Origin: Candidatus Bathyarchaeota archaeon A05DMB-3
GTDB taxonomy: Archaea; Thermoproteota; Bathyarchaeia; Bathyarchaeales; Bathycorpusculaceae
NCBI GenBank assembly: GCA_019685555.1
Contig: JABFQN010000003.1
Span: forward strand, 48,080-112,079
Length of the DNA stretch: 64,000 nt
Direction of reading: 5' to 3'
The notes below the pieces were generated by a model that was given only the letters and a program-made list of their open reading frames with translations, ran no database searches and was not told where the DNA came from. Below, in pieces: positions 16,761 through 26,758 of this stretch (position 1 is the first letter of the stretch; each line of letters opens with the position of its first letter). The position numbers and the translations under genes were made by a program.

Positions 16761-17555
16761 TTATGCAAACCCAGCTAATACTTCCTCTAAATGTGGAATC
16801 CTAAAGTATAAGCGGATGAAGATTGCAGCGGCTAAAATGCCAATTGTTATGAGTGCGAAAAGGAAGTCTTCTCTGCGAAGTTTCAAAACGTATAGGTTTG
16901 TGCGTTTTTTGGCGGCTCCCCAAGCGCGGGATTCCATGGCTTCTGCAAGTTCTAGGCTTCTGCGGATGGCGCTTACAATCAAGGGTATGAGGATTGGAAT
17001 GTAATTTCTAACTCTTTTTAGAAAGTTTCCTTTTTCAAGCTCTAGGCCTCTGGCTTTTTGGGCGTCCATGATTGTTTGGGCTTCTTCGGCTAGTACTGGA
17101 ACAAAGCGTACTGCTGTTGTGAAGGCGAAGCAGAACTCGTAGGGCACATGGGTCTGTTCTAGTGCTAGGCCCAAATGGTCTGGCGAAGTTGTCAAGAAGA
17201 ATATGGAGAAGGATTCAACCAGCACAAGAAACCTCAAGGTCATGGCTAAGGCGTATTCCAAAGATGGAAGCGTAACCTTATAACCAGCGTTTATGAAGGA
17301 GTAAATGAAGTTTGTGAGAAAGATTATCGAGGCTAGAAAAACTGCGCCCTTCATGGAGCGCGCCCATTCTCGCTTAACTCCAGCAACAACCACAAAGGGA
17401 ATTTGGATTATGAAAAGCACTATAAGAGGCAGCAACTCCCAGAAAAGTATCGCAATCACGAAAATTATGCACGCGTATACAAACTTTATCCTAGGGTCAA
17501 GGTTGTGGATGGGAGAGGTAACTCTTCTAAACCTTAACCCATCGAAAAAGCTCAT
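16761..17555 (-). CDS. ecfT: ECF transporter transmembrane protein EcfT
   Basis: A 264-residue CbiQ/EcfT protein with about five hydrophobic segments. It carries two Ala-Arg-Gly-type coupling motifs on the cytoplasmic helices (AQKARGLELEKG near 170 and AMESRAWGAAKK near 210) that contact the two ATPases. Its ATG overlaps the upstream ATPase stop as ATGA. No S component (substrate-binding subunit) is nearby, so this is probably the shared energising module of a group II ECF system. Confidence 0.88.
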   Translation of the reverse strand: MSFFDGLRFRRVTSPIHNLDPRIKFVYACIIFVIAILFWELLPLIVLFIIQIPFVVVAGVKREWARSMKGAVFLASIIFLTNFIYSFINAGYKVTLPSLEYALAMTLRFLVLVESFSIFFLTTSPDHLGLALEQTHVPYEFCFAFTTAVRFVPVLAEEAQTIMDAQKARGLELEKGNFLKRVRNYIPILIPLIVSAIRRSLELAEAMESRAWGAAKKRTNLYVLKLRREDFLFALITIGILAAAIFIRLYFRIPHLEEVLAGFA

Positions 17556-18376
17556 TCTTTACGCCTCCCAAAAGCCTTTAGGAGGATTTCTCTTGCTTCG
17601 TAGACATCAATAACCTCCTTTTGAAATCCTAAGTCTGAAAGTTGTATGAAAATTTGGGCTATTTGCGGGGGAACTATGGATGCTTGCTCAAGTACTGCGG
17701 GGCTTGTGAGCACCTTTCTTGCTTCGCCGTCTGCAACTATTTTTCCACCACGCATCAACAGAACCCTTGGGTTGCATTCAGCCACAAACTCCACATCATG
17801 TGTAACTATGACCACGGTTTTCTCTTGAGCTTTCATCTGCAAAATGAACTGGCGGAGCTTTTCCTTTTGCTGATAATCCTGCCCTATCGTTGGTTCGTCC
17901 AAAATTAGTATTTTTGGGTCCCATGCAAGCACTGAAGCCAAAGCTACGCGTTTTCTTTCGCCGCCGCTGAGCATAAAAGGCGAGGTTTTCCTATACTGCG
18001 CCAAGCCCAGTAGGTTAAGCGCCCATGTAACCCGTTTTTCTATTATGTCGCTGCTGAAGCCGAAGTTTTTGAGGGCGAAGGCTATTTCTTCTTCGACGGT
18101 TTCGCTGAAGAGCTGGTGGTCTGGGTTTTGGAAAACGAAACCCACTTTCCGCGCTAGGGTTGCCACACTCACTTTTGTGGTTTCTACGCCGTCTACAAGC
18201 ACTTTCCCCCTTGTGGGTTTTAGCAATCCGTTAAAGTGTTTCACGAGAGTTGTTTTTCCAGCCCCGTTTTCGCCCATTATGGCGACGAATTCCCCATCTT
18301 GGATTGTTAGGGAAACCCCCTTCAGTGCTTCTACACCGCTTGGGTATGTGAAATAAACATCTTGAACTTCAATCAT
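17552..18376 (-). CDS. ecfA: ECF transporter ATP-binding protein (EcfA, second)
   Basis: A 274-residue ABC ATPase: Walker A GENGAGKTT near 36-44, Q-loop FQNPDHQLF near 82, signature LSGGERKRVA near 136, Walker B ILILDEPT and switch His in VTHD. FQNPDxQ is typical of EcfA/CbiO subunits. It overlaps both neighbours by four bases (ATGA), so A-A-T are translationally coupled and made in fixed ratio. Confidence 0.9.
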   Translation of the reverse strand: MIEVQDVYFTYPSGVEALKGVSLTIQDGEFVAIMGENGAGKTTLVKHFNGLLKPTRGKVLVDGVETTKVSVATLARKVGFVFQNPDHQLFSETVEEEIAFALKNFGFSSDIIEKRVTWALNLLGLAQYRKTSPFMLSGGERKRVALASVLAWDPKILILDEPTIGQDYQQKEKLRQFILQMKAQEKTVVIVTHDVEFVAECNPRVLLMRGGKIVADGEARKVLTSPAVLEQASIVPPQIAQIFIQLSDLGFQKEVIDVYEAREILLKAFGRRKE

Positions 18377-19224
18377 AAGTGCTTAAGCGCCTCCCTTATT
18401 TTTTCAGCCATTTCCTCTGATGATAAGGGCACTTTTCCGCCTAGCTTCACTTCATCAGTTCTCAATATTTGGTAAAGACGGGTTGCCTTTGGAATTCCAA
18501 CCCCTATGAGGCGGGCTTGGTCTGAATTTAAAATTTCATGGGGCTCCCCGTCAAGCACCACTTTTCCATCGTCCATTATTATGATGTGGTCTGCATATTT
18601 TGCTGTCAAATCCAACCTATGTTCAACAAGCACTACGGTTATCCCAAGCTTCCGGTTCAGTTCATAAATCACTTCGAATATTTTTTTGGCTCCAAGGGGG
18701 TCTAGGAAAGATGTTGGCTCATCCAAGACTATGACCTCTGGCTGCATAGCCAAAACAGAAGCTATGGCTACACGCTGTTGCTGCCCGCCGGAAAGCTCTG
18801 TGGGGGTTCTTTCTCGCAGTTCATATATGCCAGTCAACTCCAGCGCCCAATCAACCCTTTTTCGAATCTCTTCCCTTGGGGTTCCAAGGTTTTCAAGTCC
18901 AAAAGCCACATCCTTCTCAACTGAAAGGGCGAAAAGCTGGTTTTCAGGATTTTGAAAAACTAAACCCACATGGGTTGCCATTTCATAAATTGGATGTTCT
19001 TGAACCCTCAAACCAGCAACCATTATTTCGCCTTGTAATTCTCCTTGGTAAAAATGGGGAATTAACCCATTAAAACATCTGCAGAGGGTTGTTTTTCCAC
19101 ATCCGCTGGGACCAGTGATTAATGCGAATTCGCCCTTCTCAATTTTTATAGAAACATCTTTAATTGCGGGCCATGCAGCGCCCGGGTAAGTGTATGTGAG
19201 GTTTCTTGTTTCGATTATTGCCAT
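18373..19224 (-). CDS. ecfA: ECF transporter ATP-binding protein (EcfA', first)
   Basis: A 283-residue ABC ATPase with GPSGCGKTT, FQNPENQLF, LSGGQQQRVAIA, VIVLDEPTSFLDP and VEHRLD. The VEHR switch with the C-terminal extension (KLGGKVPLSSEEM) is common in the EcfA partner that pairs with a VTHD-type subunit. It is first of the ECF genes and starts 51 bases after the DHH gene stop. The vitamin or metal transported cannot be told without the S component. Confidence 0.9.
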   Translation of the reverse strand: MAIIETRNLTYTYPGAAWPAIKDVSIKIEKGEFALITGPSGCGKTTLCRCFNGLIPHFYQGELQGEIMVAGLRVQEHPIYEMATHVGLVFQNPENQLFALSVEKDVAFGLENLGTPREEIRKRVDWALELTGIYELRERTPTELSGGQQQRVAIASVLAMQPEVIVLDEPTSFLDPLGAKKIFEVIYELNRKLGITVVLVEHRLDLTAKYADHIIIMDDGKVVLDGEPHEILNSDQARLIGVGIPKATRLYQILRTDEVKLGGKVPLSSEEMAEKIREALKHL

Positions 19225-19275
19225 GTGATTTTTTCCACAACACCTAAGCGAAACTTTCCATTTAAGAGTAGCTAC

Positions 19276-20268
19276 TTAAGTTTGAGTTAGCTTCTCCCTT
19301 AAAAACCTCAAGCACCGCTTAAGCCCAACTTCAATTTCTCCAACACCGTTAACGCCAGCAGCCGTGGCATGGCCTCCTCCCATACCTTTAAGGTACTCGC
19401 CCAACGGTTTGGCTACATCCTTGCCTAGGTGAATGCCCGTTTTTTCATGAAATTCCCTTGTGCAGCGAAGGCTTATTTCGAGGCTTTCGTTTTTCTGTCC
19501 AGCCACAACAGCCACGTGGGCGCCAAGGTCTATTATGGCACGGGCGGCTGAGGCTTGGTAAGCGCTTACATGGGATAGGGCGATTATCCATTCGCGTATT
19601 TTGAAGAGTTTGGCTCTTCTGCAAGCCTTTAACCTTGCAACTCTTTCTGAGAAATCCATGGGAAGCGAAAGCATGGCTAAAACTTCTTGGGCGTTTAATC
19701 CCGTGTCTATTAGCTCCGCTATAGTTTTCAATGTTGAAGAACCTGCCAGAACAAAGTGGCGGGTGTCGAAGGCTATTCCTAGGAAAAGCGCTTTAGCTTC
19801 ATTCCCCTCGATTTTCATGTTTGCTTGTTTATAAAAATTGTAGATTATCTCACATGTTGAAGAGGCGTTTTCATCAGTTATGCAAAGTTTGGCTATTTTC
19901 TCTGTTTCTGGATGTGCTGCGTGATGGTCAACGACTATGATAGGCGCTTTTGCGGCTTTAACTTTCTCGGCAAGATTGTTGAGTTGCTGTATCGTATTTG
20001 TATCCAGAAAGATTATCAAGTTTGCGTTTTCTATGTGGGGCTGGGCTTCCAAGGTTATGGGCAAATATTTCAGGATGTGTTTTGATAGACGGCTTATCCC
20101 TTGAGCAGCTCCAATTTCCACTTTGGCTTGGGGCTTGTATTTCTTAATTAGGCTTGAAAGGGCATAGGCTGAGCATATGGCGTCTGGGTCTGCGTTGTGG
20201 TGGCATAACAAAACGATGAGTTTCGCATCTAACTCATCCATGATTCTGATTATCTCTGCAAACGACAC
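19276..20268 (-). CDS. DHH-family phosphoesterase (NrnA/RecJ-like)
   Basis: A 330-residue DHH-DHHA1 protein. LLCHHNADPDAICSAYAL is the first metal motif, IIFLDTN the second, IVVDHHAAH the name-giving DHH motif and GGGHATAAG the DHHA1 substrate motif. Family members degrade short oligonucleotides or cyclic dinucleotides, or act as RecJ-like exonucleases. GTG 20268 overlaps the DUF3194 gene by 19 bases. The prefoldin beta-DUF3194-DHH order is, from memory, recurrent in archaea. Confidence 0.82.
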   Translation of the reverse strand: MSFAEIIRIMDELDAKLIVLLCHHNADPDAICSAYALSSLIKKYKPQAKVEIGAAQGISRLSKHILKYLPITLEAQPHIENANLIIFLDTNTIQQLNNLAEKVKAAKAPIIVVDHHAAHPETEKIAKLCITDENASSTCEIIYNFYKQANMKIEGNEAKALFLGIAFDTRHFVLAGSSTLKTIAELIDTGLNAQEVLAMLSLPMDFSERVARLKACRRAKLFKIREWIIALSHVSAYQASAARAIIDLGAHVAVVAGQKNESLEISLRCTREFHEKTGIHLGKDVAKPLGEYLKGMGGGHATAAGVNGVGEIEVGLKRCLRFLREKLTQT

Positions 20269-20552
20269 TTCAGCTCCCTCAAATATTTTTCAGCTGATGC
20301 AAAAGCTTCTTTAACAGCTTCATCCGCCAATTTTTGAACATTGTAGTCTCGCATGATGGGTGAAAGAATTAATTCCACATCCACTGTTAACGTCAGCTGT
20401 GTTTCGCCTTCCATTTCAACGCTTATGTTTAATGTTTCCACCCTTTTAGGCGGAATCTTCGATAGGATGTATTCCCTTGCAGCCTTTTCAGCTACTGAGC
20501 AGAGCTCTTCCACATGTTCTGGAGTTAGCTCTGGCAAGCCTATTTCTTCCAA
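20250..20552 (-). CDS. DUF3194 family protein
   Basis: A 100-residue alpha/beta protein: helix (EHVEELCSVAEKAAREYIL), strands (VETLNISVEME, TQLTLTVDVELIL) and a C-terminal helix. Size, layout and position between prefoldin beta and a DHH phosphoesterase match archaeal DUF3194, whose function is unknown. It begins 20 bases after the prefoldin stop, and its end overlaps the DHH gene. Confidence 0.75.
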   Translation of the reverse strand: MEEIGLPELTPEHVEELCSVAEKAAREYILSKIPPKRVETLNISVEMEGETQLTLTVDVELILSPIMRDYNVQKLADEAVKEAFASAEKYLRELKCRLQR

Positions 20553-20572
20553 GCTTCCACCCTAAACTCAAC

Positions 20573-20944
20573 TTATGGCTGGGTTCCCGAAACAGGAGCT
20601 AAATCCTGCTGAAGTTTTGTCTGAAGCTCTTTCATTTGGCTTCGGAGGCGTTCTTCCTGTTTGCCCAAAACCGTGGCTCGCATATTAAGAAGCTCTTTCC
20701 TCTCGTTTAGGTCTGCCGCCACCTTCGCCTTGTCACTCTTAACCAACAGTGAACCTATCGCCTTATAAATAACAGCGTCGTCCGCCACCTTCTGCAGTTC
20801 ACCTAAAGCTTGCTCAATCTCCGTCAGTTCCAACTCCACCTGCTGCTTCTGCGCCAAAACAGACTGAAGCGTCTGCTGTATCTGCTGGAGCCTTAATAGG
20901 CGTTCCTGAACTTGCGGGGGAAGTTTAGCAAATTCTTCGCTCAA
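20573..20944 (-). CDS. pfdB: Prefoldin subunit beta
   Basis: A 123-residue protein with two long coiled-coil helices (about 10-50 and 70-115) around a short beta hairpin (DDAVIYKAIGSLLVKSDKAKVAADL), the archaeal prefoldin beta layout. Four beta and two alpha subunits form the jellyfish-shaped chaperone that hands unfolded proteins to the thermosome. It starts at TTG 20944 and leads the minus-strand run down to eL41. The alpha subunit is not in the window. Confidence 0.92.
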   Translation of the reverse strand: MSEEFAKLPPQVQERLLRLQQIQQTLQSVLAQKQQVELELTEIEQALGELQKVADDAVIYKAIGSLLVKSDKAKVAADLNERKELLNMRATVLGKQEERLRSQMKELQTKLQQDLAPVSGTQP

Positions 20945-21183
20945 TTATTATCCTTCCATCTGCACAGCTTTACACCAAACCAATTAATTAAACATTTTCT
21001 AAGGCAAGAGCGTGGCAGGATGGCACAATAATTTCTTAACATGGAAATCTATAGAGGGGAGGTCGCTATTGGCTTTTTCCACAACCAAAAAATGTTGAAA
21101 AATCTAGAGAGGCTATCAATTTTGCAGCAGCTTATCACAAAATTGACGTAAAACGCGCTGTTATTAACAGTTAATTTTAAAGG

Positions 21184-21193
21184 TTTAAAAATA
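21184..21193 (+). promoter_or_regulatory. Probable gcvH promoter (TATA) in a 282-base intergenic stretch
   Basis: TTTAAAAATA lies about 28 bases before a predicted start near 21212, immediately before the GAGGTGG ribosome-binding site at 21214-21220. The rest of 20945-21226 holds the divergent prefoldin promoter region and a 36-codon ORF (21041-21151) with no recognisable similarity. I see no RNA gene there. Confidence 0.5.
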
Positions 21194-21226
21194 GAAGATT
21201 ATCAACTACATGCGAGGTGGAATGTC

Positions 21227-21646
21227 GTGGTTAAAGTTGACGGATACGAAGTTCCAGAAGGTCTATACTATTCGAAAGATTTTGAATGGCTAAAAATTGA
21301 AGGAGACAAGGTGCGCGTCGGCATAACAGACTACGCTCAAAAACAACTCCGCGAAATCGTTTATGCGGAACTGCCAAGCCCTGGAACCACCACAAAACAG
21401 AATGAGCCTTATGGCACTGTTGAATCCGTTAAAGCTGTTTCAGACCTAGTGGCGCCGGTAAGCGGAACCATAGAAGAGGTAAACACCGAAGTCCAGTCAA
21501 AACCAGAACTCCTAAACGAAGACCCCTATGGAAAGGGCTGGCTGCTGGTGATAAAACCTTCAAACCTTCAAGCAGAGCTTGCAAACCTAATGGATTTCAA
21601 CAAAGCTGTTGAATGGCATAAAAGCCTCATACAAGAAGGGAAATAG
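21227..21646 (+). CDS. gcvH: Glycine cleavage system H protein (lipoyl carrier)
   Basis: A 139-residue lipoyl-domain protein. YSKDFEWLKIEGDKVRVGITDYAQ and the ESVKAVSDLVAPVSG hairpin carry the lipoylated Lys (in SVKAV near 68), followed by LLNEDPYGKGWL. GTG 21227 is preceded six bases upstream by GAGGTGG. It carries aminomethyl groups or redox equivalents on lipoate. No P or T protein or lipoate ligase is visible, and the partner three bases downstream is a flavin disulfide oxidoreductase. It may serve glycine cleavage with genes elsewhere or another lipoate-linked redox role. Confidence 0.92.
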   Translation: MVKVDGYEVPEGLYYSKDFEWLKIEGDKVRVGITDYAQKQLREIVYAELPSPGTTTKQNEPYGTVESVKAVSDLVAPVSGTIEEVNTEVQSKPELLNEDPYGKGWLLVIKPSNLQAELANLMDFNKAVEWHKSLIQEGK

Positions 21647-21649
21647 CCC

Positions 21650-22996
21650 TTGCCAAAACGCATAGTGATAATTGGGGCACACGCAGCAGGCGTAGACGCA
21701 GCTTCAGCCGCTAGAAAAACAGACCGCACAGCAGAAATAACCCTAATAACCGAAGAAAAACATGCTGGATACTCCCGTTGCGGCTTACCCTTCGTTATAG
21801 GCGGACACATACCAAACTTCAACAACCTAATAGTTTTCCCGCCGAGCTACTTCCAAATGATGAAACTCAACCTAAAAACAGAAACAAAAGTGACGAAAAT
21901 CGACACAGGCAAAAAAGCCGTTTTAACCGTTGACAAGGCTGGAAACACAGAGGAAATCCCCTATGACAGCCTCATCATAGCCGCGGGCGCCAGCGCCTTC
22001 ACCCCACCAATAAAAGGAAGAGAAAAACAAGGCATAATACCCCTAAGAACAATAGAAGACGGGCAAAAAATAGACCAAGCAGTCCGAGAAGGCGCCAGAA
22101 CCGCCATCGTTATGGGCGCCGGTCTCATAGGATTAGAAACAGCCGTAGCCCTCCAAGAAAGAGGCTTAAACGTAACAGTTGTGGAAATGCTGCCCCAAAT
22201 ACTGCCAGCAATGCTTGACGCAGACATGGCGAAAATAATCCAGGAAATGTTGGAACAAAAGGGAATAAGAATTCTAACCAACAAGCCCGTTGAAGAGTTT
22301 CTAGGCGCAGAAAAGGTTACTGGCATAATGGCTGGAGGAGAACAAATAAACGCAGACCTCTTCGTCAGCGCCTTCGGCGTTAGGGCAAACACTCAACTGG
22401 CTGTGGATGCTGGAATAACCATAGGCGAAACAAGAGCCATTAAAACAAACGCCAAAATGGAAACCAGCGTAAAAGACGTTTATGCCGTGGGGGACTGTGC
22501 AGAATCCGCCCACATAGTTACCCAAAAACCAGCACTGCAACAACTTGGTACAATAGCCGTTAGACAAGGAAAAGTGGCTGGAATAAACGCGGCAGGAGGC
22601 TACGCCCTCTTCACAGGTGTTTTAGGCTCAGCAGTAACACAGCTATACGATACGCAAGCAGGCGTAACGGGCTTAACGGAAACAGCAGCCAAAAGAACTG
22701 GAATCGAAACTGTCACGGGAACTATTTCCTCAAAGACAAAGGCAGACTATTATCCTGGCGCTTTGCCCATAAAAGTCAAGCTTGTAATTGAAAGGGAGTC
22801 TCAGCGTATTATAGGCGCCCAAATCATAGGCGGGGAAGAAGTAACTCAACGCATAAATGCCGTTTCCTTTGCCATACAAAAACAGATGACTGTGCGGGAG
22901 TTAGCAAAGGCAGACACTGCTTATGCGCCGCCCCTCTGCGAAACGTGGGAGCCACTAGTTTTAGCTGCTGAAATGGTGCTTATGAAACTTCGCTAA
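21650..22996 (+). CDS. FAD/NAD(P)-dependent single-cysteine disulfide oxidoreductase
   Basis: A 448-residue flavoprotein: FAD-binding VIIGAHAAGVDAASAARK, redox Cys in YSRCGLPFVIGG near 45, NAD-binding AIVMGAGLIGLETAVAL, FAD-contact VYAVGDCAE and a C-terminal dimerisation domain. One Cys rather than a CxxxxC pair places it with CoA-disulfide reductase/NADH oxidase/NADH peroxidase relatives, not classical lipoamide dehydrogenases. TTG 21650 follows the gcvH stop by three bases, so it is cotranscribed. Coupling to gcvH suggests, without proving, a lipoyl or CoA thiol substrate. Confidence 0.82.
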   Translation: MPKRIVIIGAHAAGVDAASAARKTDRTAEITLITEEKHAGYSRCGLPFVIGGHIPNFNNLIVFPPSYFQMMKLNLKTETKVTKIDTGKKAVLTVDKAGNTEEIPYDSLIIAAGASAFTPPIKGREKQGIIPLRTIEDGQKIDQAVREGARTAIVMGAGLIGLETAVALQERGLNVTVVEMLPQILPAMLDADMAKIIQEMLEQKGIRILTNKPVEEFLGAEKVTGIMAGGEQINADLFVSAFGVRANTQLAVDAGITIGETRAIKTNAKMETSVKDVYAVGDCAESAHIVTQKPALQQLGTIAVRQGKVAGINAAGGYALFTGVLGSAVTQLYDTQAGVTGLTETAAKRTGIETVTGTISSKTKADYYPGALPIKVKLVIERESQRIIGAQIIGGEEVTQRINAVSFAIQKQMTVRELAKADTAYAPPLCETWEPLVLAAEMVLMKLR

Positions 22997-23088
22997 AACC
23001 TCCATCCTTTACTTTTATTTTCGTCGGAAAATTAATTAAGAGAACGTGCTCCAATAATATCCGAAATTTAAAGACGATGGTGGTTTGA

Positions 23089-24102
<1,014 letters not shown>

Positions 24103-24172
24103 CCGAAGCGAATATAAAACTTAAAAACAAACCCCCTCTATTTTTCTGTTCAGCAGCCGAAGAGGGATGAAT

Positions 24173-25402
24173 ATGGCGAAATATTTAACCCTAGACAATG
24201 TTGAAGTAAAAAACAAAGCGGTTCTGGTAAGGGTTGATTTCAACTCCCCAGTTGACCCCAACACAAAAAAGGTTTTAGACGACACAAGAATTAAGGCGCA
24301 CGGTGAAACCACAATAAAGGAGTTAGCCCAAAAAGGCGCAAAAGTAGTCATACTGGCACATCAAGGACGAAAGGGCGACCCAGACTTCATACCACTAAAA
24401 CAGCATGCAGAAATCCTCGGCAAAATCTTAGGCAAAACAGTCAAGTTTGTCGACGACGTTTTTGGAGAAAAAGCTCAAAAAGCAATTAAAGAGCTGAAAA
24501 GCGGCGAAATCCTAGTCTTAGACAACGTCAGAAACTTTGCAGGAGAAACAAAGGAGGGAACACCAGAAGAACATGCAAAAACAGACCTTGTAAAGGCACT
24601 GGCGCCATTAGCAAACATTTTCGTCAACGACGCCTTCGCAGCAGCCCACAGAGCCCACGTCTCCATGGTCGGCTTCACGGCAGTATTGCCAAGCGTTGCA
24701 GGACGAATAATGGAGCGGGAGCTAAAATCCCTAAGCCGAGTGCTGGAAAACCCTGAAAAACCATGCGTTTACGTGCTTGGCGGAGCCAAAGCCGACGACT
24801 CCCTTGAAATTTCCAAATATGTTTTGGACAACAAAATAGCGGATTATGTTCTCACCGGCGGCGTTGTGGGTCATGTCTTCCTCGCAGCCAAGGGAGTCAA
24901 CCTAGGAAAGTCAAACATGAATTTCCTAGAAGAGAAAAAACTGTTAGGCTTGGTTCCCGGCATAAAAGAGCTAATGCAGAAGTATCCAGACAAAATAAAG
25001 GTTCCCTCAGACGTGGCTGTGGAAGTGGAAAAGAAACGGAAGGAAGTTTCAGCTGAAAAGCTTCCAACAGACTATCCCATATTTGACATTGGAGCAAAGA
25101 CCGTTGAAAATTACGCGAAAATGATACGAAATGCTAAATCAATTGTGGTAAGCGGACCTATGGGAGTCTTCGAAAACAAAGAATTCGTCTACGGAACAAA
25201 GAAAACATTCGAAGAAATTGCGAATTCAAAGGCATTTTCCCTAGCTGGAGGCGGTCACACAATAGCAGCCCTACAAGAGCTCGGCTTATCCAACAAAATT
25301 TCCTATGTAAGCACGGCTGGCGGAGCCCTAATAGAGTTCTTAATGGGGAAAAAGCTTCCAGGAGTTGTGGCCCTAGAAAAGGCGGCAACACGCAAGCCTT
25401 AG
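24173..25402 (+). CDS. pgk: Phosphoglycerate kinase
   Basis: About 409 residues. VLVRVDFNSPVDP is the substrate-binding start; LAHQGRKGDPDF, FVNDAFAAAHRAHVS, VLGGAKADDSLEI and SGPMGVFENKEF follow, ending in AGGGHT and the STAGGALIEFL nucleotide loop. It is slightly longer and more divergent than bacterial enzymes, as in archaea. ATG 24173 is preferred to ATG 24167 because GAGGG (24162-24166) then has a normal six-base spacing. It interconverts 1,3-bisphosphoglycerate and 3-phosphoglycerate. Confidence 0.93.
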   Translation: MAKYLTLDNVEVKNKAVLVRVDFNSPVDPNTKKVLDDTRIKAHGETTIKELAQKGAKVVILAHQGRKGDPDFIPLKQHAEILGKILGKTVKFVDDVFGEKAQKAIKELKSGEILVLDNVRNFAGETKEGTPEEHAKTDLVKALAPLANIFVNDAFAAAHRAHVSMVGFTAVLPSVAGRIMERELKSLSRVLENPEKPCVYVLGGAKADDSLEISKYVLDNKIADYVLTGGVVGHVFLAAKGVNLGKSNMNFLEEKKLLGLVPGIKELMQKYPDKIKVPSDVAVEVEKKRKEVSAEKLPTDYPIFDIGAKTVENYAKMIRNAKSIVVSGPMGVFENKEFVYGTKKTFEEIANSKAFSLAGGGHTIAALQELGLSNKISYVSTAGGALIEFLMGKKLPGVVALEKAATRKP

Positions 25403-25419
25403 CTTCTACAATCCCATTT

Positions 25420-26718
25420 TTATTTATGCGTTATTTTCTCCAGCAAGTCGACGACTCTGGCTTCTTCGTGCCCAGTTTTGTGTTGGAGTGCTTCGTAAAT
25501 CTGCAAAGTTTGCTCTGCAGCTTTTCTCCATGTGAAATACTGCAAGACTCTTTTTCTGCCGTTTTCTCCCCACCTTTTAGCTCTATCTGGGTCGCATAAA
25601 ACCTCTTTTATCCCCCATGCAATGTCAGCTGAATTCCCGCCATTAACGTGGACGCCGTTTTGGTCTGGGCCAAAGGGTGCAACTTGCTCTCTGAAGCCTA
25701 CAACTCCTTGGGCGCCTACAACCAACGGTTTTTCCATAGCCATTGCTTCTAGGCTAACGATGCCAAAAGGCTCATAGGTGGATGGGAAGACGCAGACATC
25801 TGCTGCTGCATAATGCAAAATACGCTCTTTTTCTGGCACAAAGTCAAATCTGCAAACCACATGATTGCCTATCCCAAGCCTTGCTGCAGCTTCAATTATG
25901 TCATTTTGCTGTTCTCCTTTGCCTAAAATAACTAGTTTAGCGTTTGGATGCTCCTCCAAAACTATGGGCATAGCTTGAACGAGATTTATTACCCCCTTCA
26001 CCCATGTCAATCTTCCAAGAAACAAAATCATTTTCTCTTCTGGTTTTATGCCATAACGACTGCGGATAGCTTCAACTTCTTCTGGCTTACATTTCTTAGG
26101 ATTATACCGTTCAGGGTCTACGCCGTTCCATACAACGCTTATTTTTGTTTTTGACCACCCATGTCTTACAAGGTCTTCCTGCATGGCGTGGCTTACAGTT
26201 ATTATTCTGTCCGCCTTTTGCGCCATAGCTGATTCAAGGTATGAAACAACCTCTGAACCTTGTCCTCCACTTCTTCCCCATTCAGTGCTGTGGACATGGA
26301 AAACAACAGGAGCTGTTGTCTCGTTTTTTATTATGATTCCAGCGATGCTACTCAGCCAATCGTGGACGCAGACAACATCGTAAACGCATCCTTCCTTTTT
26401 CAACATGCTGTTGATGAATTTTGTTGCACTCAATACGTTATAGATGAAAATGTCGTTGAATAGTCGAATGTTTGTGCCCCATTTTTTCAAGTCGTCTATT
26501 ACAAACATGGGAAAAACGTTGCTGGCATCTGCAATTAAAGGTCTGTGAACTTCCACGCCCTTGATAATTTCTCTAGTCTTTAAGTTTCCCGGGTTTAAGG
26601 TGAAAACAGTTACGTCGTTACCCAAAGCTACAAATTCGCGAGTAATATATTCAGCGTAGGTGCCTAAGCCGCCTACAAGCGCTGGTGGGTACTCCCAGAC
26701 AAAAAATCCTATACGCAA
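25420..26718 (-). CDS. GT4-type glycosyltransferase, starch/glycogen synthase-like
   Basis: A 432-residue GT-B protein. The N-terminal half has FVWEYPPALVGGLGTYAEYITREF (acceptor-side glycine loop) and VCVHDWLSS. The C-terminal donor domain has LFLGRLTWVKGV (Arg-Lys pair), VILGKGEQQ and the E-x7-E motif PFGIVSLEAMAMEKP. Such proteins extend alpha-glucans or glycosylate surface molecules. It lies tail to tail with pgk, near GH57 and two more GT4-like genes, which favours glycogen metabolism. Confidence 0.82.
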   Translation of the reverse strand: MRIGFFVWEYPPALVGGLGTYAEYITREFVALGNDVTVFTLNPGNLKTREIIKGVEVHRPLIADASNVFPMFVIDDLKKWGTNIRLFNDIFIYNVLSATKFINSMLKKEGCVYDVVCVHDWLSSIAGIIIKNETTAPVVFHVHSTEWGRSGGQGSEVVSYLESAMAQKADRIITVSHAMQEDLVRHGWSKTKISVVWNGVDPERYNPKKCKPEEVEAIRSRYGIKPEEKMILFLGRLTWVKGVINLVQAMPIVLEEHPNAKLVILGKGEQQNDIIEAAARLGIGNHVVCRFDFVPEKERILHYAAADVCVFPSTYEPFGIVSLEAMAMEKPLVVGAQGVVGFREQVAPFGPDQNGVHVNGGNSADIAWGIKEVLCDPDRAKRWGENGRKRVLQYFTWRKAAEQTLQIYEALQHKTGHEEARVVDLLEKITHK

Positions 26719-26758
26719 CTAAACGCCGCCCAAACAGACCCTAGCCTGCACCGCTAGC

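Noticed and set aside
21041..21151. 36-codon ORF (MEIYRGEVAIGFF...) in the prefoldin-gcvH intergenic region
   Set aside because: No recognisable motif and no well-spaced ribosome-binding site; length is within chance for this base composition.
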